7,496 bases of DNA from Comamonadaceae bacterium (GTDB taxonomy: Bacteria > Pseudomonadota > Gammaproteobacteria > Burkholderiales > Burkholderiaceae): the NCBI GenBank assembly GCA_947377705.1, contig CANCGU010000129.1, positions 1 through 7,496 of the forward strand, in the 5' to 3' direction. The translations under genes were made by a program, and so were the position numbers. Below are positions 1 through 6,426 of the stretch, piece after piece. Under the pieces are notes generated by a model. That model was not told where the DNA came from, searched no databases, and worked only from the letters and a program-made list of their open reading frames with translations. How positions within the stretch are numbered: position 1 is the stretch's first letter; every line of letters starts with the position of its first letter.

Positions 1-650
1 GCTGGCGTTTTTCCACCAATCACAATATTCATCAATTGAGGTTTATCCAGCAAGCGTGTCAAAGAACGAACCTCCTCTAGGCTTTCGGTTGCTTCCACAA
101 ACAAAATATCGGCGCCAGCCTCAGAAAACTTTTGCGCGCGCTCAATAGCAGCCTCTAAACCGTATTTGGCACGGGCATCCGTACGCGCAATAATTTGAAA
201 ATTAGCATCTTGTCGTGCATCAACTGCCGCTTTGATTTTCGATAACATCTCGTCGACAGGCGCCACATCTTTGCCAGCAAAGTGTCCACATCGCTTGGGA
301 AACGTTTGATCTTCAATTTGTACAGCATCGGCACCAGCGCGCTCAAGCGCTCGAATGGTTTGACGCACGTTCAGCGCATTACCAAAACCTGTATCGATAT
401 CAACGATCAACGGAATTTCCACCGCATCGCGAATGGCTGCCGTATGCTCCACAACATCTCTTAAGCTAATGAATGCCAAGTCTGGCAATCCGTAATACAT
501 ATTTGTCAAGCCTGCGCCACTTAGATATAGCGCCTCAAATCCAAGATCAGCAATGGTGCGTGCACTGAGCGCATTGAAAGCACCAGGCACTAACAGGGCG
601 TTGCGTTGATTAACGCGGTCACGAAGAATCGCTTTGGAGTTTTTATTCAT
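1..650 (-). CDS. Isocitrate lyase / PEP mutase family enzyme, C-terminus cut by window edge
   Basis: The visible 216 residues begin at the ATG at 650-648 (MNKNSKAILRDRV) and run off the left edge without a stop; family members are usually about 280-300 residues, so roughly a quarter is missing. Family marks seen: YLSGAG near residues 42-47, DIDTGFGN at 84-91 (the two Asp are the expected Mg2+ ligands), QIEDQ at 111-115, PKRCGH at 118-123 and ARTDA at 155-159. The fold is a soluble cytoplasmic TIM barrel acting on 2-hydroxy or 2-oxo di/tricarboxylates. The Cys of KRCGH is the catalytic residue in isocitrate, 2-methylisocitrate and 2,3-dimethylmalate lyases; true PEP mutases lack it. C-C lyase activity giving pyruvate or glyoxylate plus a second acid is therefore inferred, though the substrate is unknown. 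Alternatives are oxaloacetate decarboxylase-like or carboxyphosphonate mutase-like members. It lies 75 bases after the MmgE/PrpD gene and has only a weak ribosome site (AAGAAA). The family call is firm; the exact reaction is not. Confidence 0.9.
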   Translation of the reverse strand, partial: MNKNSKAILRDRVNQRNALLVPGAFNALSARTIADLGFEALYLSGAGLTNMYYGLPDLAFISLRDVVEHTAAIRDAVEIPLIVDIDTGFGNALNVRQTIRALERAGADAVQIEDQTFPKRCGHFAGKDVAPVDEMLSKIKAAVDARQDANFQIIARTDARAKYGLEAAIERAQKFSEAGADILFVEATESLEEVRSLTRLLDKPQLMNIVIGGKTP

Positions 651-725
651 AGAGTTTCTTAAGTCAAATTTTCAAAAAACAGAGTAGTGAATCACATCTA
701 GATCACACATTGCCGCACAAGTCGA
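651..725. promoter_or_regulatory. Longest intergenic gap, with a repeated ATCACA motif
   Basis: This 75-base gap separates the MmgE/PrpD gene from the lyase-family gene, while every other junction here is 31 bases or less. It holds two copies of ATCACA at 691-696 and 702-707, 11 bases apart, around the 8-base palindrome ATCTAGAT (697 lies inside it; span 695-704 region). A short imperfect palindrome GTGAATCAC sits at 687-695. On the coding strand the central part reads TGTGATCTAGAT, matching one half of the CRP-type consensus, but the second half is GTGA, not CACA. I see no convincing -35/-10 pair and no GC-rich hairpin followed by a T-run. It may be an operator or simply a spacer. Confidence 0.25.
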
Positions 726-2102
726 TCAAGAAGACAGTAACACGCCAAGCGTTTCCAGCTTCTGATCTACGTGTCCATTCAGCACAAAGTCCATGACCTG
801 CTGCTGAACATCACGCGCTTGAAGCGATGGCGTATTACTGATGAACTTATCTAAAATTTCGTTTTGGGATGCAGGCCGCTCAGTACTTCCCTTGACTTGA
901 TCGACAACTGAATTAACAGTTTTTCCATTTAAAAATCGAATCTGAATACCAGCTTGAAATTTATTTGGGAAATCAGCATCCTTCATCGGAACCCAACTGA
1001 TTTTCTGAGCAAAGGCAACAGCGTCGGGATGAACATGCGCTGACAAAAAGTGTTGGGCAGTGATTGGAATTTTGAGGAAGGCCAAAGACATGCAATAAGG
1101 CAAGCTGTACTTTGCTTCGTTTAATACCAAGGGATGTTGTTTACGTTCCCAAGGCTCGCAAATAATGGCGGCAGCCCCGAGGGGAACGCTACATTCAATA
1201 TGATCGATGTCTTGCAATGCCAGCGCATGCGCCGAAACGAATTGCTGAGCGGCTTCTAAAAACGGATGAATATAGTGACAGCAGGGAAATAGCTTAAAGG
1301 CCGCGTCAGAAAGCATCCACTTTTGCCCTAAGGTGCTGAGTTGCTGGGCATGAAGTTCAGCGGCTAGAGGCTCATCGGTGTAGGTTTTGTATAGACCAAA
1401 CCGGCCTTCGTAAACAGTGGAAGGTCCCGTCATACCCGCTGCAGCAAGCTGAGCAGCCATCACGCCCGCATGCGCAGCCCAGCCGGGATGCAGTGCTTTG
1501 ACCGTGGAACCTTCGTTGAGAAATTCAAAAATTCCTGATGCTTGACTCCCAGCAATGCCTTGAGCCGATACCAATTCGGTGCGCGACAAGCCGGCGGCCA
1601 AGCCTGCAATCAGGGCTGACACCAAAGCGCCGCCAACTGATGTGACTTGAAATCCTCGGCGCTGAAAAGCACCAGGTGCAGCCAAGCCGACACGGATCAA
1701 CACTTCCCACCCAATGGCCACCAAACGAATGAACTCACCCAAACTCAAATGATGTTGCTCTGCAGCGGCCAACGCAGCAGGCACCAACACCGCACTACCG
1801 TGCACGATAGAAGCCATGTGGGTGTCATCGTATTCCAGCGCATGAATGAAGCTGCCGTTGAGCAGTGCCGCATGACTTGAATGTGTTTGAACTGAATGTC
1901 CAAGCACAGTACAGCCACCTACTTGTGCGTGCGTGTGCACCAGGCTTTTCATCATCCGTTGTTGCACCTCCCCAGCTGAGGCAGCGATACCAACGCCGAG
2001 GGCATCCAAGATATGCAGACGTGCAAGCTGCGCGACATGGCTCGGGATATCTTGCTGTCGCAAAGACAGGGCAAAGTCCGCAATGCGTTCGCTATGTGTC
2101 AT
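726..2102 (-). CDS. MmgE/PrpD family protein (copy 1, canonical type)
   Basis: A complete 458-residue protein, normal for the family (about 450-480). The family contains 2-methylcitrate dehydratase, cis-aconitate decarboxylase and iminodisuccinate epimerase, all soluble enzymes of a helical domain plus a smaller lid domain. Visible marks: LDALGVGIA at 32-40, ALLNGSFIHALEYDDTH at 79-95, a His at 101 nine residues after Asp92, SQASGIFEF at 186-194, the VKALHPGWAA block at 201-210 with Lys202, and KLFPCCHYIH at 270-279. These match the conserved Asp, His, Lys and Lys/His positions of the family active site. One departure is RGFQVTS at 149-155: Gln152 stands where many members have His (GFHxTS). 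The ATG overlaps the flavoprotein stop as ATGA, so the two are probably translationally coupled; a weak AGG precedes it. A dehydratase/hydratase, isomerase or decarboxylase of a di- or tricarboxylate is inferred. Substrate unassigned. It is not a canonical PrpD, as no methylcitrate synthase gene lies nearby. Confidence 0.92.
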   Translation of the reverse strand: MTHSERIADFALSLRQQDIPSHVAQLARLHILDALGVGIAASAGEVQQRMMKSLVHTHAQVGGCTVLGHSVQTHSSHAALLNGSFIHALEYDDTHMASIVHGSAVLVPAALAAAEQHHLSLGEFIRLVAIGWEVLIRVGLAAPGAFQRRGFQVTSVGGALVSALIAGLAAGLSRTELVSAQGIAGSQASGIFEFLNEGSTVKALHPGWAAHAGVMAAQLAAAGMTGPSTVYEGRFGLYKTYTDEPLAAELHAQQLSTLGQKWMLSDAAFKLFPCCHYIHPFLEAAQQFVSAHALALQDIDHIECSVPLGAAAIICEPWERKQHPLVLNEAKYSLPYCMSLAFLKIPITAQHFLSAHVHPDAVAFAQKISWVPMKDADFPNKFQAGIQIRFLNGKTVNSVVDQVKGSTERPASQNEILDKFISNTPSLQARDVQQQVMDFVLNGHVDQKLETLGVLLSS

Positions 2103-3505
2103 GGCTGTCGACCTGAGGCTTCTTTCAACTCTTTAGCAGCCGCACGACCACCCAAATAACCCAAACCGATGGCAGTCAGCAAGCCGTTACCAGATGCATA
2201 GCCCATGGCACCCGATTTCCCGCTGATGCCCCCGGCGGCGCCTCCCCCCGCAAAGAGGTTTGGAATACGACTGCCATCAGGCTTAAGCACATGGGCACTG
2301 GTATCAATCGCCAAACCACCTTGGGTATGAAACAGTCCAGGCGTGACGCGGCAAATCCAGTATTTCGACTGCAAAGGCGCTAGCCCAAATTTGGATCGAG
2401 CGAATGTATCTTTGACTTTGCCTGCAGCGGCTTGGTTGTAGGTCTCCAGTGATCGCGTCAGCGCATCCTCTGGTAGCTTGAACAGGGCGGCAAGTTCAGC
2501 GACCGTACTGGCACTTTTGATACCGCCTAGATCAACCAGTTCACGGAACTCGTCTTCTTTGTCTGCAATGACTTTGATACGGTCATCAAAAATTGCAAAT
2601 ACCTCTTGGTGCTGCGCCAACACCATACGGGCATAGCCTGAATAGCCAAGATCTTCATTGCCAAAGCGCTCGCCGTCTGCATTGACCAAGATACCGCCCT
2701 TTTCCAGGGTGGTCCACGAAAGCAACGAGCCATGCGGATAAGCAACGGCCGCATAGCCTTGATAAGCAGCCATGTTGGCAAAACCAGCGCCAAGTTCGCG
2801 CCCCCACTGCACCGCTTCGCCTTGACTACCCAGCGCACCGAAATACTCAGCACCGGCAATTTCAGGGCAGAACTCTTTCACCAAATCACGGTTAGCCGCA
2901 AACCCGTTGCACGCAAGAATCACTTTCTGAGCTTTGATCCGAGTTGACTCCACGCCTTTGCCTCCGATCAGCGCACCGATCACCTCACCTTGAGGTGATG
3001 TCAACAACGACTGCACTGGATTTCCTACAGCCAAAGGGATGTCCCGCTTTTCCACACCCGCCAAAAGATCATCCATCAGATCTTGGCCACGACGTGAAGC
3101 CGGCGCATGCAAGCGAGGCACTGTATGACCCACATGGCAGTAATCGGTAATCAGGCTCATTCGAGCAGGCACGCAGTCCACCAACCACTCACACAACTCA
3201 GCAGAAATTCTTGCCAGCCTATCGCTCACATCGCTGAGATCATGCGCGCCAGCCACACGCGCGAGATCCGCCATCATCACTTCAGGAGAGTCTTGGATCT
3301 GCGCCGCTTTTTGGAAACGACTGCCGGCCCCCGGAATTGAACCGGTACTTAATGAGGTATTGCCACCCGGCTGGTCGCGTTTTTCAACAATTGCCACCTG
3401 TGCACCCTCATCATGTGCAGCGATGGCCGCGGTCAGGCCACACCCGCCCGCACCAATGACCAAAACATCGACCTCCATATCCCAAGGTAAGTTTTGTGCA
3501 TTCAT
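2099..3505 (-). CDS. FAD-dependent oxidoreductase, fumarate reductase/succinate dehydrogenase flavoprotein superfamily
   Basis: A complete 468-residue soluble flavoprotein with no signal peptide, haem-binding CXXCH or FMN-binding domain, so it is cytoplasmic. The Rossmann fingerprint VIGAGGCG spans 16-23 (GxGxxG), with Glu41 at the end of the second strand for the ADP ribose and GGNTSLS at 48-54. ILVNADGERFGNE at 272-284 and HTQGG at 393-397 match the blocks that supply the catalytic Arg and a substrate-binding His in fumarate reductases. The C-terminal FAD block runs from IPNLFAG (414-420) through GYASGNGL (435-442). The second substrate-binding Arg expected after GG..G is absent (GGISGKSGAMGY). 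Reduction or dehydrogenation of a C=C beside a carboxylate is the known chemistry of relatives (fumarate, urocanate, ketosteroid, tricarballylate enzymes); here the substrate is unknown. The ATG follows AGGAA by about eight bases, 31 bases after the upstream gene, and the stop overlaps the next start. No iron-sulfur or membrane partner is visible. Confidence 0.9.
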   Translation of the reverse strand: MNAQNLPWDMEVDVLVIGAGGCGLTAAIAAHDEGAQVAIVEKRDQPGGNTSLSTGSIPGAGSRFQKAAQIQDSPEVMMADLARVAGAHDLSDVSDRLARISAELCEWLVDCVPARMSLITDYCHVGHTVPRLHAPASRRGQDLMDDLLAGVEKRDIPLAVGNPVQSLLTSPQGEVIGALIGGKGVESTRIKAQKVILACNGFAANRDLVKEFCPEIAGAEYFGALGSQGEAVQWGRELGAGFANMAAYQGYAAVAYPHGSLLSWTTLEKGGILVNADGERFGNEDLGYSGYARMVLAQHQEVFAIFDDRIKVIADKEDEFRELVDLGGIKSASTVAELAALFKLPEDALTRSLETYNQAAAGKVKDTFARSKFGLAPLQSKYWICRVTPGLFHTQGGLAIDTSAHVLKPDGSRIPNLFAGGGAAGGISGKSGAMGYASGNGLLTAIGLGYLGGRAAAKELKEASGRQP

Positions 3506-3536
3506 GGCTTAGTTCCTAGGAAGTTATTCATGCGCA

Positions 3537-4949
3537 TCATGAAGCCTGTTTTGGACTGAAAAATTGATCGACCAAATTTCGCCATGGTTGCGCTAAATCA
3601 TGACTGCTGGGGTGATCAACACAATGCGTATGTAGTGTTTGCATTGCATGCACTAAGCCAGGCGCAGATGCATGCGACAAATCCTCAATCTTGGCCCACA
3701 GTTCTGCATCGCTGAAGGGACGATCTGAACCTCCGCGTGCACTCATGCAATTGGCGTGATAGTGATGCCCTTGGGAATCCGTGACTTTGACAAATGCAGG
3801 GCGATCTTGTGGCCATGGCAGTTCTTCATCGACTAAGCGCATTTCAACCTGCTGTCGTAAGCGCGCCACTTGTCCATGGTTGAGCGACTCGTTACCAAAC
3901 GCTTGAGCACCTCCATGGCCGTAAACCAGCGATGCGGCCAGTGCATGAGGCAAGGAAAATTTGGCGCCCAATGTCGTGACAGGATTGAAATTATTCAGCG
4001 TCAAGCCAAGGCGGTGTGTCTGAATCTCAATCTTGGCCACATCAGCACCACCTTGCAGATGAGGGTTTTTCGCCAATAGTTCAGCCATGGCTTCAATGGC
4101 TGAGTGCGCGTAATGACAGCACGCATTCATCTTGTGATAACCCGAGCTGACGGCCCAATCGACACCAAGCTCAAACGTTAACTCTGACGGTTTTGCATCG
4201 CTACCGAGTGCCTCGTGATAAACATCATGCGGCGTCTCTGCTAGCCCAGTGATGCCAGCCTCTGCCCATTCGATCGCTTGAAAGCCATTTGAAATTCCAG
4301 CGGCAGCCCATGCATTGCGAATCAACGCCCCACGAACGGCTTGGCTGTATGGCCCCACCACACCCAAGGTACTTGCATTGGACAAAGCGTCTAACATGCA
4401 TTGCGCAGGTAAGCGACGCAAAAAACCAATGGCGGCTGTTACCCCCACGACATTGAACAAGGCATGTGGATGGATCAGCAGCGTTTTGAAAGGCCAAGTG
4501 CGTGCAAATCGTGCAGTCACTTCGTATGACAAAGTACTGGCGCGTATGACATCAGAAGTGCTGAAATTTTCACTTTCAGCAATAGCAAGCAAAACCGGAA
4601 GGGTATAAAGCCCCGCATGGCAAACAGCCTTGCGATAACCTTCGTCAAGTTCATTCCAACTGGCGGACAAAGCATTCCCCAATGCAGCCTGCAAGGGTGG
4701 GAGCTGGCCACGTTCACGTCGAAACAACGAGGCTGAACCAGCAGGGCCATGTACGAGCATCTTCTGATGCGCTGCGATCACCTGCGACTCATCTTCGGCA
4801 GACAGCATCGCTGCTAAATCGTCAGCAATGACTAACACCGTCTGCTGGCGCACATCAACGGGAATGTCGGTCAATTCTTGACGCACCGCCCATGCCACCA
4901 AATCATGCAAGCCTTGTGCCGCAGCATCCCGTACGTCGTTATTTTTCAT
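3537..4949 (-). CDS. MmgE/PrpD family protein (copy 2, divergent type)
   Basis: A 470-residue family member from the ATG at 4949-4947 (MKNNDVRDAA). The same frame opens upstream at 5006, but that would add 19 residues lying inside LivF and unlike family N-termini, so the inner start is preferred. It lies 4 bases after the LivF stop and has no clear Shine-Dalgarno site, suggesting translational coupling. Family marks: LGNALSASWNELDEGYR around 90-106, Asp102 and His111 with the usual nine-residue spacing, LSYEVTARFA at 140-149, HPHALFN at 160-166, RNAWAAAG at 211-218, and KMNACCHYAH at 273-282. The DDTH motif is replaced by DEGYR, and the K.LHPGWAA block by RNAWAAAG, so the usual active-site Lys is missing. 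This places it in a different branch from the neighbouring copy; a different reaction or a non-catalytic partner role is inferred. It is cytoplasmic. Family membership is secure, function unassigned. Confidence 0.88.
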   Translation of the reverse strand: MKNNDVRDAAAQGLHDLVAWAVRQELTDIPVDVRQQTVLVIADDLAAMLSAEDESQVIAAHQKMLVHGPAGSASLFRRERGQLPPLQAALGNALSASWNELDEGYRKAVCHAGLYTLPVLLAIAESENFSTSDVIRASTLSYEVTARFARTWPFKTLLIHPHALFNVVGVTAAIGFLRRLPAQCMLDALSNASTLGVVGPYSQAVRGALIRNAWAAAGISNGFQAIEWAEAGITGLAETPHDVYHEALGSDAKPSELTFELGVDWAVSSGYHKMNACCHYAHSAIEAMAELLAKNPHLQGGADVAKIEIQTHRLGLTLNNFNPVTTLGAKFSLPHALAASLVYGHGGAQAFGNESLNHGQVARLRQQVEMRLVDEELPWPQDRPAFVKVTDSQGHHYHANCMSARGGSDRPFSDAELWAKIEDLSHASAPGLVHAMQTLHTHCVDHPSSHDLAQPWRNLVDQFFSPKQAS

Positions 4950-4953
4950 AATT

Positions 4954-5637
4954 TCAAAATAAATGCCAAAGACTTTTCTCTTCCAGCAATTGCTTGCTAG
5001 GCCCATCGAAAATCACGCGTCCAGATTTCAAAACAATGGCACGCTCAACCTGCTTGAGTGTCGCTTGCACATTTTGTTCAACGATTAAGACCGTCGTGCC
5101 TTCACTGTCGTTAATGGCGCGAATAGAAGTCAACACATCCCTCACGATGATGGGTGCCAAGCCAGTGGTCGGCTCATCTAACAGCAGCAAGCGTGGACGC
5201 GTCATGAGCGCCATTCCCAAAGCCAACATTTGTTGTTGCCCGCCACTCAAAGACCCAGCTTGCTGAAGGTGGCGTTCTTTAAGAATTGGGAATATGCCGT
5301 AGACCGTTTCAGCATAGGCCGTGTCATGCATCAAGCCAGCGATACGCAAGTTCTGCTCCACAGACAGTTCACGAAACACGTTATGACCTTGCGGTACAAA
5401 CCCAATACCGTGTCGCACATTCAGATGCACCTGCCCAGCAAGAATAGATTGCTGTTGGTAATGGATATCACCTGACACTTGTGCCAAATCACCCACCAAA
5501 CTTTTAAGCAGTGTCGTTTTTCCTGCGCCGTTATGACCAAAGATACCAACACGTTCACCATCTTGAATGGTCAGTGACACATCGTGTAGTACTTGCAGTT
5601 TTCCGTAATAAGCGTTGACGTTGTCGACTTGAAGCAC
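4954..5637 (-). CDS. livF: Branched-chain amino acid-type ABC transporter ATPase (LivF-like)
   Basis: A complete 227-residue ATP-binding subunit, shorter than its LivG partner as is typical. Walker A GHNGAGKTT is at 34-42, the Q-loop Gln in FVPQG at about 83, the signature LSGGQ at 130-134, Walker B RLLLLDE at 149-155 and EPTTGLAP follows. The switch position reads VEQN (186-189), the usual LivF form instead of His. It powers import by the LivH/LivM-type permease at the inner membrane face together with LivG. The start is GTG at 5637-5635, chosen because LQVDNVNAYYG is the standard LivF N-terminus and a strong AAGGAGAGG site lies five bases upstream. It begins 29 bases after the LivG stop and ends 4 bases before the MmgE/PrpD start, which ties the importer to the catabolic genes. 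The symbol denotes the subunit type; the cargo need not be leucine, as this family also imports other amino acids, amides and organic acids. Confidence 0.93.
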   Translation of the reverse strand: MLQVDNVNAYYGKLQVLHDVSLTIQDGERVGIFGHNGAGKTTLLKSLVGDLAQVSGDIHYQQQSILAGQVHLNVRHGIGFVPQGHNVFRELSVEQNLRIAGLMHDTAYAETVYGIFPILKERHLQQAGSLSGGQQQMLALGMALMTRPRLLLLDEPTTGLAPIIVRDVLTSIRAINDSEGTTVLIVEQNVQATLKQVERAIVLKSGRVIFDGPSKQLLEEKSLWHLF

Positions 5638-5642
5638 TTGGG

Positions 5643-5651
5643 CCTCTCCTT
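5643..5651 (-). promoter_or_regulatory. Ribosome binding site of the LivF-like gene
   Basis: AAGGAGAGG on the coding strand ends five bases before the GTG at 5637. It is the strongest Shine-Dalgarno match noticed in the window and supports a GTG start for the ATPase. Confidence 0.75.
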
Positions 5652-5666
5652 CTGGTTAAACGTCGC

Positions 5667-6425
5667 TTACGCGCCGAAATACAAATCAGCCAAGGTTTTG
5701 CTCGACAGCAGCGTTTCGACACTGCCTCGTTCAAGAATCTTCCCGCTAGCCATGAAAACAGCACTATTGCAGAGGTCTTTGATGAACGACACGTTGTGCT
5801 CAACCACGCAAACTGCGCGACCTGCTGCCGCCTCTTCACGAACAATGGTTTTCATAGTTTCGTACGCATTGCCCTCCACCCCTGCCATCGGCTCGTCAAG
5901 CAACAAACATTCGCCATCGTTCATCAAGGCACGCGCCAAACCCACCAATTTTTGCTGACCAAAGGTGATGTCATTCACATTGGTATGCGCAATTTCTTCG
6001 AGGTGCATCCTCTTGAGAATATGCATGGCTCGATCATGTATCGCGTGATCTGTGGCCATGGTTTGCTGAGGGCTAAAAATAATTTGAGATATTTTTTCGC
6101 CTGGATAGGCCCGTGGTGCAACCAACATGTTCTCCAGCACACTCATGCTGGAAAACAAACGCATGTGCTGCCAAGTTCTTGCAACACCGAGTCGAGCCCT
6201 TTGGTACAAAGGCAATCCATCCAATGACTGTCCTGCAACCGAAATGGTGCCAGAGTCAACCGGAAAAAGGCCAGAGATCAAATTGAACAGCGAGGTTTTG
6301 CCTGCACCGTTGGGACCAATCAACCCCAGAATTTCGCCACGTTGTATGTCGATCGAAATGTGATCAGCCACCACAATACCGCCGAAGCTTTTGCACACGT
6401 CTTTCAGTGAAATCAATGTGCTCAT
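5667..6425 (-). CDS. livG: Branched-chain amino acid-type ABC transporter ATPase (LivG-like)
   Basis: A 252-residue ATPase from the ATG at 6425-6423 (MSTLISLKDVCKSFGG). An in-frame ATG at 6464 would add 13 residues inside LivM; the inner start is preferred because AAGAGAGG lies six bases upstream and the protein then begins like other LivG proteins. Walker A GPNGAGKTS is at 37-45, the Q-loop Gln in ARTWQ at 86, Walker B CLLLDE at 173-178 and the switch His in VVEHN at 210. The signature region reads ITFGQQ (153-158); most LivG proteins have an LSYGQQ-like form, so the first positions are altered while GQQ stays. The LivG-specific insertion between the Q-loop and signature and the C-terminal tail ending in YFGA are present. 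It pairs with LivF to drive the LivH/LivM permease. One base separates its ATG from the LivM stop, so translation is almost certainly coupled. Cargo is not predictable from the ATPase. Confidence 0.93.
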   Translation of the reverse strand: MSTLISLKDVCKSFGGIVVADHISIDIQRGEILGLIGPNGAGKTSLFNLISGLFPVDSGTISVAGQSLDGLPLYQRARLGVARTWQHMRLFSSMSVLENMLVAPRAYPGEKISQIIFSPQQTMATDHAIHDRAMHILKRMHLEEIAHTNVNDITFGQQKLVGLARALMNDGECLLLDEPMAGVEGNAYETMKTIVREEAAAGRAVCVVEHNVSFIKDLCNSAVFMASGKILERGSVETLLSSKTLADLYFGA

Positions 6426-6426
6426 T

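Noticed and set aside
695..712. CRP-type binding site
   Set aside because: Only one half matches the TGTGA-N6-TCACA pattern; the second half is a direct, not inverted, copy, and no promoter could be placed around it.
3513..3522. Perfect 10-base palindrome TTCCTAGGAA before the flavoprotein gene
   Set aside because: It coincides with the ribosome binding site (AGGAA) in a 31-base gap and is too short to call an operator or terminator.
1..4949. Canonical 2-methylcitrate (prp) operon
   Set aside because: No methylcitrate synthase, AcnD or PrpF gene is present, and the MmgE/PrpD proteins are two divergent copies joined to a flavoprotein and an importer, unlike prp operons.
4950..5006. N-terminal extension of MmgE/PrpD copy 2 starting at 5006
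   Set aside because: The added 19 residues lie inside LivF coding sequence, do not resemble family N-termini, and the ATG at 4949 gives normal length and a tight operon junction.
5593..6227. Plus-strand open frames opposite the ABC ATPase genes (up to 143 codons)
   Set aside because: They lie antisense to well-supported ATPase genes, show no recognisable domain, and have Cys/His-rich composition typical of antisense readings.
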